Shown: in pieces, positions 1 to 5,852 of the stretch
Layout of the letters: each line of letters starts with the position of its first letter
How positions within the stretch are numbered: position 1 is the stretch's first letter
From: DASQFU01 sp035632955
Lineage (GTDB): Bacteria; Eisenbacteria; RBG-16-71-46
Reading direction: 5' to 3'
DNA length: 8,264 bases
Assembly: GCA_035632955.1 (NCBI GenBank)
Contig: DASQFU010000149.1
Coordinates: forward strand, 1-8,264
Program-made: the position numbers and the translations under genes
Notes under the pieces: generated by a model
Told to the model about the DNA's origin: nothing
Database searches by the model: none
Seen by the model: the letters and a program-made list of their open reading frames with translations, nothing else

Positions 1-637
1 ACCCCTCGGGCATGGTGACGGTGATGCCGCCGTTCACGGTCTCGAACTCGAGCGCGCTCTCTCGGCTCGAGTTTCCCATCTCGACCTCGATCGAGCCGTT
101 GACCGTGTGCGCCTCGACGTCGCTCTCGAGACCGTGTGCGCCGACGTCGCCATTGACGGTTCGTGCCGCGAGCTTCACGCCCCGCGGCAGCTTCACGCGG
201 AAGTCCACGCGCACGTCGTTGTCGCTGGCGTTCATGCGCCCGCCGTCGCCGGGCCGGCATTCGTTCGGCTGCCAGCCGGACCGGGACGGATAGACCATGC
301 ACAGCGTGACGCCGCCGTCGTGCTCGATGACTTCGATCTGCACCTGGTCGGGATTGCTCTTGCGGGCGCTCTTCGACGCCAACACCTGGATCTCCGAGCC
401 CGATGCGACCTCCGCTCGAATCGCGCCGTTGACGCCCTTGATCTCGAGCGTTTTGCCGGGCGCCAGACGACCGCTCCACTCGAACGTGTTCCGCTCGGTG
501 AGTCCGTCGCGGACCGTCTTCGTGGTTCGACTCGAGGCCGCGTGGAGGACAGTGCCGGCGCACAGGCCGGCAAGCACGACCAGCATCCAGCCGCGCGACC
601 GCGGCCCCGTCCAGGATCTCGTCTCGAACGCCGCCAT
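1..637 (-). CDS. Secreted DUF4097-family beta-repeat protein, partial (3' end off the left edge)
   Basis: The reading frame opens with ATG at 637 and stays open to the window edge, giving about 212 residues without a stop. Residues 17-34 form a hydrophobic segment (MLVVLAGLCAGTVLHAAS) that looks like a signal peptide with cleavage after an AxA-type site, so export is expected. The mature part has repeated short beta units centred on VNG or TVNG (near residues 68, 160, 178 and 203), which is the pattern of the DUF4097 'putative adhesin' family. Two cysteines near residues 113 and 126, in the blocks TLCMVY and NECRPG, could form a disulfide; I recall this pair from relatives but cannot check it. 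The start lies 1 base after the stop of the preceding DUF4097 gene, so the two are probably co-translated. No catalytic motif is visible. A structural, surface or sensing role is inferred only from the fold and the sigma-factor operon. Confidence 0.82.
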   Translation of the reverse strand, partial: MAAFETRSWTGPRSRGWMLVVLAGLCAGTVLHAASSRTTKTVRDGLTERNTFEWSGRLAPGKTLEIKGVNGAIRAEVASGSEIQVLASKSARKSNPDQVQIEVIEHDGGVTLCMVYPSRSGWQPNECRPGDGGRMNASDNDVRVDFRVKLPRGVKLAARTVNGDVGAHGLESDVEAHTVNGSIEVEMGNSSRESALEFETVNGGITVTMPEG

Positions 638-638
638 G

Positions 639-1664
639 TCACTCCTCCTCTTCCGGATCGCCTGTCTGCTCGGCGTTGGCGCCGAACTGGAACTTGAAGC
701 CGGGCTTCGGCGTCTGGTGGTCTCCGAGCGCGGTGATCTGCGCCGCGCGGGCGAGACGGATGTTGCCCTGGAACGATTCGAGGTCCAGACGTCCGCTGCC
801 GTTGCCGAGCGTGAACACGAAACCGTTCTTGCGGGTCTGCGTGACCCGCACCGGGAACGTCGAGCTGAACTCGCCGGCGAAGCTGGCCACGGTCACCGTC
901 AGGTTGGCCTTCTCGGGAATCGCGACGACGATGTCGCCGTTGTGCGATGACATTTCGTACGCCCCGCCGCTTTCGAGGGTGCCGATGTAGACGATCTCGC
1001 CGTTGATGGTGCTGACCTTGACGCTCTTGGATACGACCCGACCGAGCTGAATGTTGCCGCTGACGGTCTCGGCGACGACGTCGCCCTTGACGTCGTCGAG
1101 CCTGATCTCCTGGTTCACCGAGCGGATCTCGATCCGGCCCTCCGCCTGGGACAACGCGATCTCGCCTCCGACCGAGCCCAGCGACACGAACTTCGCGCCG
1201 CCGCGAACGTCGATGTCTCCCTGGACGGTCTCGGCCTTGAGCTCGCCCTCGATGCCGTCCACCGAGATGTCCGTGCTCACGCCCGAGAGATCGAGGACCA
1301 GCCACGGCGGCACCGTCAGCGTGTAGTCGACGTTGGTTGGCACGCCGCGGGAACGGCCGCGCACGCTCACGAACCGAGCTCCGCCTTGCAGCGCCGATCC
1401 CTGGACGTCGACCTTCACGCGCCGCGAGTGAATCGCTTCGACGCGAACCGCGTGCTTGGGCCAGGTCTTGACGACGACGCCGCCGGCGAAGTTGTTCAGC
1501 TCGAGGCGGGTCCCCGGATTGACCGCGATGGTCGTATCGGTGTGCCCCGAGCGGCCCTCGCGATCGCGAGCCTCCACGGCGGCAGGAGCGAGCAGAACGG
1601 TGGTAATGATGACGAAAGCGATGGTGCCCCACCTTGCGTTCATGTCCTGCGGTTTCCCTTTCAT
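639..1664 (-). CDS. Secreted DUF4097-family beta-repeat protein
   Basis: Likely 341 residues from the ATG at 1664, which overlaps the anti-sigma stop as ATGA. A second ATG at 1643 would give 334 residues and is equally credible; neither has a textbook ribosome site. An N-terminal hydrophobic stretch ending in AAVEA (about residues 13-31) is a probable signal peptide. The rest is a long series of short beta units with small turns (VGGEI, VSGNI, INGEI, HNGDI, FQGNI), typical of DUF4097 (PF13349) and compatible with a right-handed beta-solenoid. The protein ends in an acidic tail (GDPEEEE). It sits third in the sigma/anti-sigma operon and is followed after 1 base by a second DUF4097-type gene. 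The function is unknown. Location outside the cytoplasm is well supported by the signal peptide; a part in an envelope response is inferred from context. A much longer upstream extension in the same frame (to 2297) is spurious because it runs through the anti-sigma gene. Confidence 0.86.
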   Translation of the reverse strand: MKGKPQDMNARWGTIAFVIITTVLLAPAAVEARDREGRSGHTDTTIAVNPGTRLELNNFAGGVVVKTWPKHAVRVEAIHSRRVKVDVQGSALQGGARFVSVRGRSRGVPTNVDYTLTVPPWLVLDLSGVSTDISVDGIEGELKAETVQGDIDVRGGAKFVSLGSVGGEIALSQAEGRIEIRSVNQEIRLDDVKGDVVAETVSGNIQLGRVVSKSVKVSTINGEIVYIGTLESGGAYEMSSHNGDIVVAIPEKANLTVTVASFAGEFSSTFPVRVTQTRKNGFVFTLGNGSGRLDLESFQGNIRLARAAQITALGDHQTPKPGFKFQFGANAEQTGDPEEEE

Positions 1665-2398
1665 CCTCGGTCGCCGGCGAGCACCGTGGCCCGCCTCAGA
1701 AAGTCCACCTTGCGCATCATGGTCGCGGCCAGATGCGAGCGCAGATAGGGGTTGGCCGGGTCCGCGGCAACCGCGCGGCGCGCCTGCTCGACGGCCCGGT
1801 CGATGGTCGCCAGGCTCTGCTCCAAGACGCGCACGGTGCTCGTGTCGAGCGTGCCGCGACCCGCGGCGAGGATACCCTCGAGCTCGGCGATGGTCGCGTC
1901 GTACCCCGGGTTCTCGGACACCGCGAGCGCGGCCGACGCCGCCGGCGCATCCGAAGTCCCGAACGCATCCAGCGCCTGCGTGGCGACGCGCCCCGGCGCC
2001 TCCGTAACGGGCGTCCCTCCGACGCGCAACCGACTCTGGAACGCCGGCCGTTGCAGCGCGAACCACATGGCGCCGCCGGAGAGCAGCATCAACGTGACGC
2101 CGGCCGCGACCAGGCGTGGCACCGGGATCTGCACCACGCGCGGCAGCCGCCAGGGCCACGCGAAGATGCCGGCGCCGCGCGGCCGCGCGGCGAGGCGCTC
2201 GGCGATGCGCGGCCACAGATAGGCAGGAGCCGGCGGATTCTCGAGCACGCGCGCGTGCGCCACGACCCGACGCAGCTCGGCGAGCGCCGCGCGGCACTCG
2301 GCGCAGGTCGCCAGATGCGTTTCCAGCTCGGCGCGCTGCCCGGCGGTCAGCTCGGCGTCGAGATAGTCCGACAGCTTGTCGGTCCAGACGTCCGTCAT
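1661..2398 (-). CDS. Zinc-finger transmembrane anti-sigma factor
   Basis: A protein of 245 residues. The cytoplasmic N-terminus begins LSDYLDAEL and carries the zinc anti-sigma signature HxxxCxxC at H28, C32 and C35, which marks the ZAS domain (PF13490) that sequesters ECF sigma factors. One transmembrane helix lies at about residues 95-115 (PRLVAAGVTLMLLSGGAMWF). The outer domain of about 130 residues is helical, with a conserved-looking tract (ELEGILAAGRGTL, then EQSLATIDRAVEQA, then DPANPYLRSHLA) that could sense a periplasmic signal or form TPR-like helices. GGAG lies 7 bases before the ATG. The gene starts 13 bases after the sigma stop and ends in an ATGA overlap with the DUF4097 gene, consistent with one operon. 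It is expected to hold the adjacent sigma factor at the membrane until an envelope signal releases it. No protease site for regulated cleavage can be recognised. Confidence 0.92.
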   Translation of the reverse strand: MTDVWTDKLSDYLDAELTAGQRAELETHLATCAECRAALAELRRVVAHARVLENPPAPAYLWPRIAERLAARPRGAGIFAWPWRLPRVVQIPVPRLVAAGVTLMLLSGGAMWFALQRPAFQSRLRVGGTPVTEAPGRVATQALDAFGTSDAPAASAALAVSENPGYDATIAELEGILAAGRGTLDTSTVRVLEQSLATIDRAVEQARRAVAADPANPYLRSHLAATMMRKVDFLRRATVLAGDRG

Positions 2399-2411
2399 TC
2401 TCGTGCTCCGC

Positions 2412-2948
2412 TCATCGTTCGATGTGCTTCCGCAGCACCATCCGTGCCCGGTGAAGCTGGGCCTTCGATGTGCCGCTCGTGACTCCCAACATCCGGGCGA
2501 TCTCCTCGTGCTTGTAGCCTTCCACGTCGTGGAGCACGAAAATGCGCCGGGCTCCGTCCGGAAGCTTCTGGATCGCCGCTTCGAAGTCGAGGCGCTTCTC
2601 TCCCGACGCAGGCGCCGCCAGTGTGTCGAACACCGTCTCCGGATCCTGATAACGGTCGCGCATGATCTTCATCGCCGAGCGGCGTCCGAGGATCACGTTG
2701 ACGGCCACCCGGTGCAACCAGGTTCCGAACGCCGACTCGCCGCGGAACGTGCCCAGCTTCTGCCATACCCTGACGAACACCTCCTGCGTCAACTCGTCCG
2801 CGTGCTCGAGGCCGGTCATCCGCCGGGCAAGCCCATGGATGCGAGCAACGTGGCTGCGGTAGAGACGCTCGAACGCCCTGGTGTCGCCGGCGGCCGCGAG
2901 CACGGCATCCGCCGCGTCCCCACCCGCCGGCCCCGCCTCAGAATCCAC
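2412..2948 (-). CDS. ECF-type RNA polymerase sigma factor
   Basis: A protein of 178 residues from a GTG start at 2948, close to the usual ECF length. GAGGAAG lies 6 bases upstream of that GTG, and a promoter-like sequence ends about 44 bases upstream. Longer in-frame starts as far as 3173 would overlap the promoter region and are rejected. Region 2 spans about residues 26-92: the core-binding helix contains DELTQEVFVRVWQKL, followed by FRGESAFGTWLHRVAVN, the -10 recognition part. Region 4 spans about residues 123-176, with LPDGARRIFVLHDVEGYKHE and the helix-turn-helix EEIARMLGVTSGTSKAQLHRAR that reads the -35 element. It directs RNA polymerase to a small regulon and is controlled by the anti-sigma factor encoded 13 bases downstream. 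Mirrored promoters on both sides of the upstream region suggest that it activates its own operon and the divergent gene. The ECF group cannot be assigned by eye. Confidence 0.95.
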   Translation of the reverse strand: MDSEAGPAGGDAADAVLAAAGDTRAFERLYRSHVARIHGLARRMTGLEHADELTQEVFVRVWQKLGTFRGESAFGTWLHRVAVNVILGRRSAMKIMRDRYQDPETVFDTLAAPASGEKRLDFEAAIQKLPDGARRIFVLHDVEGYKHEEIARMLGVTSGTSKAQLHRARMVLRKHIER

Positions 2949-2954
2949 GCTCGA

Positions 2955-2961
2955 CTTCCTC
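2955..2961 (-). promoter_or_regulatory. Ribosome binding site of the ECF sigma gene
   Basis: On the minus strand GAGGAAG is followed by 6 bases and then GTG at 2948-2946. This site decides the start: no other in-frame start nearby has a comparable site, and the resulting protein has the normal ECF length. Confidence 0.75.
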
Positions 2962-2991
2962 GGACCGGTGACCGGGCTTCTGTGTAACGTC

Positions 2992-3021
2992 TTGGATAGG
3001 CCGGTTAAACAGAAGGTTGGC
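2992..3021 (-). promoter_or_regulatory. ECF-type promoter of the sigma/anti-sigma/DUF4097 operon
   Basis: Read on the minus strand, a -35-like block GCCAACCTTCTG (3021-3010) is followed by 10 bases and then CTATCCAA (2999-2992). AACCTT and the TC of the -10 block are 16 bases apart, matching the general ECF layout of an AAC-containing -35 and a -10 about 16 bases on. The predicted transcript would start near 2985, about 25 bases before the ribosome site. The same two blocks with the same spacing occur on the other strand at 3074-3103, which is the main support. Assigning it to the adjacent sigma factor is an inference. Confidence 0.65.
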
Positions 3022-3085
3022 AGCCGGTTTCGCGCCGGATCAGCCGCCCCGCCGCGGCGGCCACCTCGAAGGCGCCAACCTTCTG
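3010..3085. repeat. Perfect 12-bp inverted repeat forming mirrored -35 elements
   Basis: The left arm at 3010-3021 reads CAGAAGGTTGGC and the right arm at 3074-3085 reads GCCAACCTTCTG. They are exact reverse complements separated by 52 bases. A 12-base perfect GC-rich palindrome, CCGCCGCGGCGG, lies between them at 3049-3060. The long separation and the promoter-like -10 blocks outside each arm favour two outward-facing promoters over a hairpin. Confidence 0.8.
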
Positions 3086-3105
3086 CCTCGCGCCTCTGTC
3101 TCATA
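3074..3105 (+). promoter_or_regulatory. ECF-type promoter of the divergent SGSG-repeat gene
   Basis: On the plus strand GCCAACCTTCTG (3074-3085) is followed by 10 bases and then CTGTCTCA (3096-3103), with TA continuing to 3105. AACCTT and TC are 16 bases apart, exactly as in the opposite-facing copy. The transcript would begin near 3111 and leave a leader of about 80 bases before the ATG at 3192. The shared blocks suggest that the same sigma factor drives both directions. Confidence 0.62.
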
Positions 3106-3178
3106 CCGACAAGACCGGCGCAACACGCGGAGCCCGAACGCCGTATCCTGACTGTCGTCCGCCGGCGTCTCAACGATC

Positions 3179-3184
3179 AAGGAG
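3179..3184 (+). promoter_or_regulatory. Ribosome binding site of the divergent SGSG-repeat gene
   Basis: AAGGAG lies 7 bases before the ATG at 3192. It is the strongest Shine-Dalgarno sequence in the window and fixes the start of the gene. Confidence 0.85.
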
Positions 3185-3191
3185 CTTCACG

Positions 3192-4349
3192 ATGAGCTCG
3201 TGGCCCATTCTGGCTCGCGATCCTGCCCTAGGAAACGCGCGCAACCCCCGCTCCATTGCCGCTGCGGCGCTCCTGTTCGCGCTCTGGGCGCCCGGCGCAG
3301 TCGCCGAGGAACGGTTCTCCCTCGCCGGACGCGAAGTCGCGATCTTCAATCTCGCGGGCGCCCTCCGGGTCGAGCCCAGCACAGGCGCTCAGGTCGTCGT
3401 CGAGGTCCGGACCGGAGGCCGAGACGCCGGCCGCCTGAAGGTGGAATCCGGGCCGATCGGCGGCGTTCAGACCGTGCGCGTCATTTATCCCGGATCCAAC
3501 GTGATCTATCCGCTGCTCGGAACCCGGTGGACCAACGATCTTCAGGTAGGCCAGGATGGCCGGTTCGGCTCGGGTCTGATGCATCGACTGGGCGCCCGCC
3601 AGGTCATGCTCCAGGGTGGCGGTCGCGGGCTCGAGGCGCATGCCGACCTGCGCGTGCTGGTGCCGCCCGGCAAGAAGGTCTCGCTCTACTGGGGCGCCGG
3701 CGCGGTCACGGTCCAGAGGGTCGACGGCGATTTGCGCGTGGAGAACGGTCCCGGCTCGGTGACGATCGCACAGACGCGCGGTTCGCTCCATCTCGACTCC
3801 GGCTCGGGCACGGTGAAGGTGACGGACGTTCAGGGCGACGTCCTGCTCGATTCGGGCTCCGGATCCGTTTCGCTTTCCGGCGTGCGCGGCCCCCGGCTGC
3901 GCCTGGACTCGGGCTCGGGCGGCGTGACCGGAGTCGACATCGAGGTCGACGATCTGACGGTGGACACGGGCTCCGGCAACCTGCGCCTCGACAACCTGAG
4001 GGCGGAGCGGATCCTGCTCGACACCGGTAGCGGCGATGTCGAGCTCGACCTGCGGAGCGACGTGGAGGTGCTGAGCGTGGATGCGGGTTCGGGCGACGTG
4101 ACGATCGCCTGTCCCAAGCAACTCGGCGCCGCGTTCCAGATCGAGACCGGCAGCGGCGGCGTCGACATCGAGCCCGCGCACGAGATCACCCACCAGTCGA
4201 AGGACGAGGTGCGTGGCCGGATCGGCGATGGGCGCGGGCGAATCGAGGTCGACTCCGGCTCCGGAACGATCCGATTCACGCGCCATCCCGCGATCGGCGG
4301 ATCGCTCATCCGGGGCGCCGGGCGCTTCTTCGGCTATCCCTTCGAGTAG
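3192..4349 (+). CDS. Secreted DUF4097-like protein with (D/E)xGSG beta-repeats
   Basis: A protein of 385 residues with a clear ribosome site. Residues 21-38 (SIAAAALLFALWAPGAVA) are a signal peptide with likely cleavage after AVA, so the protein is exported. After a region of about 120 residues without obvious repeats, residues from about 167 carry short beta units, each with a tight GxG turn. Two early units are degenerate (YWGAGAVTV and ENGPGSVTI). Eight strict units have D or E at residues 202, 220, 239, 258, 277, 297, 318 and 354, in the form (D/E)(S/T/A)GSG followed by an alternating beta strand. Spacing is 18-21 residues except before the last unit, which fits one solenoid coil per unit. 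This resembles DUF4097 (PF13349). It is divergent from the sigma operon and shares its promoter type, so it is probably another target of that sigma factor. It has no transmembrane anchor after the signal peptide and no visible catalytic motif. Its molecular role is unknown. Confidence 0.88.
   Translation: MSSWPILARDPALGNARNPRSIAAAALLFALWAPGAVAEERFSLAGREVAIFNLAGALRVEPSTGAQVVVEVRTGGRDAGRLKVESGPIGGVQTVRVIYPGSNVIYPLLGTRWTNDLQVGQDGRFGSGLMHRLGARQVMLQGGGRGLEAHADLRVLVPPGKKVSLYWGAGAVTVQRVDGDLRVENGPGSVTIAQTRGSLHLDSGSGTVKVTDVQGDVLLDSGSGSVSLSGVRGPRLRLDSGSGGVTGVDIEVDDLTVDTGSGNLRLDNLRAERILLDTGSGDVELDLRSDVEVLSVDAGSGDVTIACPKQLGAAFQIETGSGGVDIEPAHEITHQSKDEVRGRIGDGRGRIEVDSGSGTIRFTRHPAIGGSLIRGAGRFFGYPFE
3687..4277 (+). 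repeat. In-gene repeat array encoding GxG/SGSG solenoid units
   Basis: The array covers ten units, two degenerate and eight strict. The first bases of the strict D/E codons fall at 3795, 3849, 3906, 3963, 4020, 4080, 4143 and 4251. The steps are 54, 57, 57, 57, 60, 63 and 108 bases. Nucleotide similarity is highest in the GSG core (variants of GACTCCGGCTCGGGC), while the flanking strand codons differ, so these are old protein repeats and not a recent tandem duplication. Confidence 0.8.
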
Positions 4350-4350
4350 C

Positions 4351-5010
4351 TCAGCCAGGCAGGCGCAGCAACGTGGGTTGGTGGAAGAGGCTGTCGTCGT
4401 CGTCGACCAGCACGGATTCGATCCAGGTGTCGGGCGGCAGCCCGTCAGTGACCAGCAACCCCAACGGCGCCGTCGCGCTCTCCGGAACGTCGAACACCAG
4501 CTCGCGCCGGTAAGAGCCGCCGGCCGGCACCTGCTCCTCCAGTCCGGCCACGGCGCCGGTGTTCGCGCCGAGCCTGCGCTCGGCTTCGAGCGCGCGCGCG
4601 TAGCGGCGTCCACGACTATCGACGATCACCGCCTCCAGCTTGGCGGGGCCCAACGTCACCCGACTCGCGTCGCTCGAGACCTCGAGCGTCACGACCGCAA
4701 ACCGCCCGTCGGCCGTTGGACCGGCGCCGCCAAGCTGTTTCGCCCATCTCACGGCCTTCACCGCGACGCCGACGTGGCAATCGAGATAGAAGCCGCAGAA
4801 GCGCTTGATCTCGCCGGGTGGCAACCAGCGTGTCTCGCTCTGCGCCGAGACGACGAGCAGGGCGGATGCGTAGAGCGCGCCGGCGGCCAGGACACCGATC
4901 AGCGCGAGGCATCCCATGGTCCGGCGGCGCGAGCGCCAGGCCCAGACCGCGAACGCGAGTCCCATCGCGATCGTGAATCCGGTCAGCAGGAACAGCGCCA
5001 GGCCGAGCAT
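4351..5010 (-). CDS. Two-helix membrane-anchored protein with possible DUF4352-like domain
   Basis: A protein of 219 residues from the ATG at 5010, with AGAGGA about 11 bases upstream. Hydrophobic helices lie at about residues 2-25 and 33-55, separated by a basic loop (WRSRRR), followed by an outer domain. A small motif CGFYLDCH (C72, C78, H79) sits just after the second helix. The domain from about residue 95 has a beta-rich pattern: VVTLEVSSDA, then AVIVDSRGRRYA, then PAGGSYRRELVFDVPESA. This resembles the telokin-like/Ig-fold DUF4352 family, in which strands surround a D(S/G)xGRxY turn and a PG-type segment precedes a 'vFdVP' strand. The assignment is by eye and tentative. The gene follows the UppS-type gene by 32 bases and is probably its operon partner. 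Its stop is 1 base from that of the convergent repeat-protein gene. The function is unknown; location outside the cytoplasm is inferred from the helices. Confidence 0.72.
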   Translation of the reverse strand: MLGLALFLLTGFTIAMGLAFAVWAWRSRRRTMGCLALIGVLAAGALYASALLVVSAQSETRWLPPGEIKRFCGFYLDCHVGVAVKAVRWAKQLGGAGPTADGRFAVVTLEVSSDASRVTLGPAKLEAVIVDSRGRRYARALEAERRLGANTGAVAGLEEQVPAGGSYRRELVFDVPESATAPLGLLVTDGLPPDTWIESVLVDDDDSLFHQPTLLRLPG

Positions 5011-5042
5011 ATGCCTGCGTTCCTCTCTCCCGTTCGAGTGGC

Positions 5043-5807
5043 TCAGACCGCGCGGCGCAATCCGCCGAACGGTCGTTCCCGCGAGCGGAACTCGGCCAGC
5101 GCCGCTTCCAGGTCGGCCGCGGTGAAGTCCGGCCACAGGATCGGCGTGAACCAAAGCTCCGCGTGCGCGATCTCCCACAACATGAAATCGCTTAGTCGCT
5201 GCTCGCCACCGGTGCGGATCATCAGATCGACGTCGCGCGCTGGCTCGGCGTCCGGTGCGCCCGCGCCGAGCAGTTGCGTGAATGCCTCCGGCGAGAGGTC
5301 GGGCGCGCCTCCGAGGCGTTGCGCCGCCCTCAGCACTTCCTCGCGAGACGAGTAGTCGATCGCCAGGCGCAGATGTAGTGACGCCGGCGTTGGCGAGGTG
5401 GGCGCGGGAGCGGTGGCTGCTTCTGCGGTCGCGATCGCCGCTCGCAACCCCTGTGGCAGCCGATCGCGCCGGCCGAGCACGCTGGCGCGAACACCACGCG
5501 CGAGCCAACCGTCGACTTCTCCGAATAGGTATTCGCGCAGCAGCTCGAACAGATCCTCGACTTCGGCGCGCGGGCGCTGCCAGTTGTGCACCGAGAACGC
5601 GAACAGCGTCAGCGTGCCGATGCCGAGGCCGGGCGCGGCCGCCACCACGTGACGCACGGTCTCGACGCCCGCCCGATGTCCGGCGTCGCGCGACCAGCCG
5701 CGCGCTTCGGCCCATCGGCCGCTACCGTCCAGAACGATCGCGACGTGGAGAGCAGAATGGCCTGAGCGCTCGGGTGACTTGAATGGCTCGAGCAAAGTCC
5801 TTGGCAT
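5043..5807 (-). CDS. uppS: UppS-family isoprenyl (cis-prenyl) transferase
   Basis: A protein of 254 residues, normal for the family, which condenses isopentenyl diphosphate onto a shorter prenyl diphosphate to make undecaprenyl diphosphate, the lipid carrier for wall glycans. Recognisable blocks in order: HVAIVLDGSGRWAEARGW (21-38) with catalytic-type D27, GHRAGVETVRHVV (43-55), LTLFAFSVHNWQRP (66-79), RTGGEQRLSDFMLWEIAHAEL (198-218) and LWPDF (224-228), ending in the usual RERPFGG. Four positions depart from the common pattern: DGSG for DGNG, VHNW for a usual xENW, SDF for SNF, and LWE for LWQ. The ATG at 5807 has no clear Shine-Dalgarno. It lies 37 bases after the HTH_34 gene and 32 bases before the membrane protein gene. 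The usual neighbours cdsA, dxr and frr are absent, so this may be a second, specialised copy with a different chain length or role; that is inference. Confidence 0.9.
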   Translation of the reverse strand: MPRTLLEPFKSPERSGHSALHVAIVLDGSGRWAEARGWSRDAGHRAGVETVRHVVAAAPGLGIGTLTLFAFSVHNWQRPRAEVEDLFELLREYLFGEVDGWLARGVRASVLGRRDRLPQGLRAAIATAEAATAPAPTSPTPASLHLRLAIDYSSREEVLRAAQRLGGAPDLSPEAFTQLLGAGAPDAEPARDVDLMIRTGGEQRLSDFMLWEIAHAELWFTPILWPDFTAADLEAALAEFRSRERPFGGLRRAV

Positions 5808-5825
5808 GGCAAAGTCGGCGCGTCG

Positions 5826-5852
5826 AAAAAAACGCCCCCTCGGGTCAGCGTT
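5826..5852 (-). terminator. Possible intrinsic terminator after the HTH_34 gene
   Basis: On the minus strand AACGC (5852-5848) and GCGTT (5835-5831) can pair around a 12-base loop, and the strand continues through a run of seven T (5832-5826). The stem has only 5 pairs, uses the last T bases and includes the region of the stop codon, so it is weak. It may instead be a random T run in the short gap before the UppS-type gene. Confidence 0.3.

Noticed and set aside
232..1632. Long minus-strand open frame of about 466 codons across the DUF4097 genes
   Set aside because: It is a different frame of the DUF4097 genes. Its translation is Arg-rich and low-complexity, while the chosen frames have signal peptides, family motifs and tight gene junctions.
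1634..2482. Plus-strand open frame of about 282 codons over the anti-sigma gene
   Set aside because: It is antisense to a well-supported zinc-finger anti-sigma gene; long stop-free antisense frames are expected in GC-rich DNA.
3010..3085. The inverted repeat read as a hairpin or transposon end
   Set aside because: The 52-base separation, absence of a transposase or target duplication, and the matching -10-like blocks outside each arm fit two outward promoters better.
3228..4613. Long minus-strand open frame opposite the SGSG-repeat gene
   Set aside because: It is the antisense image of the plus-strand repeat gene and runs on into the next gene. It shows no signal peptide, domain or ribosome site, and the plus frame has all of these.
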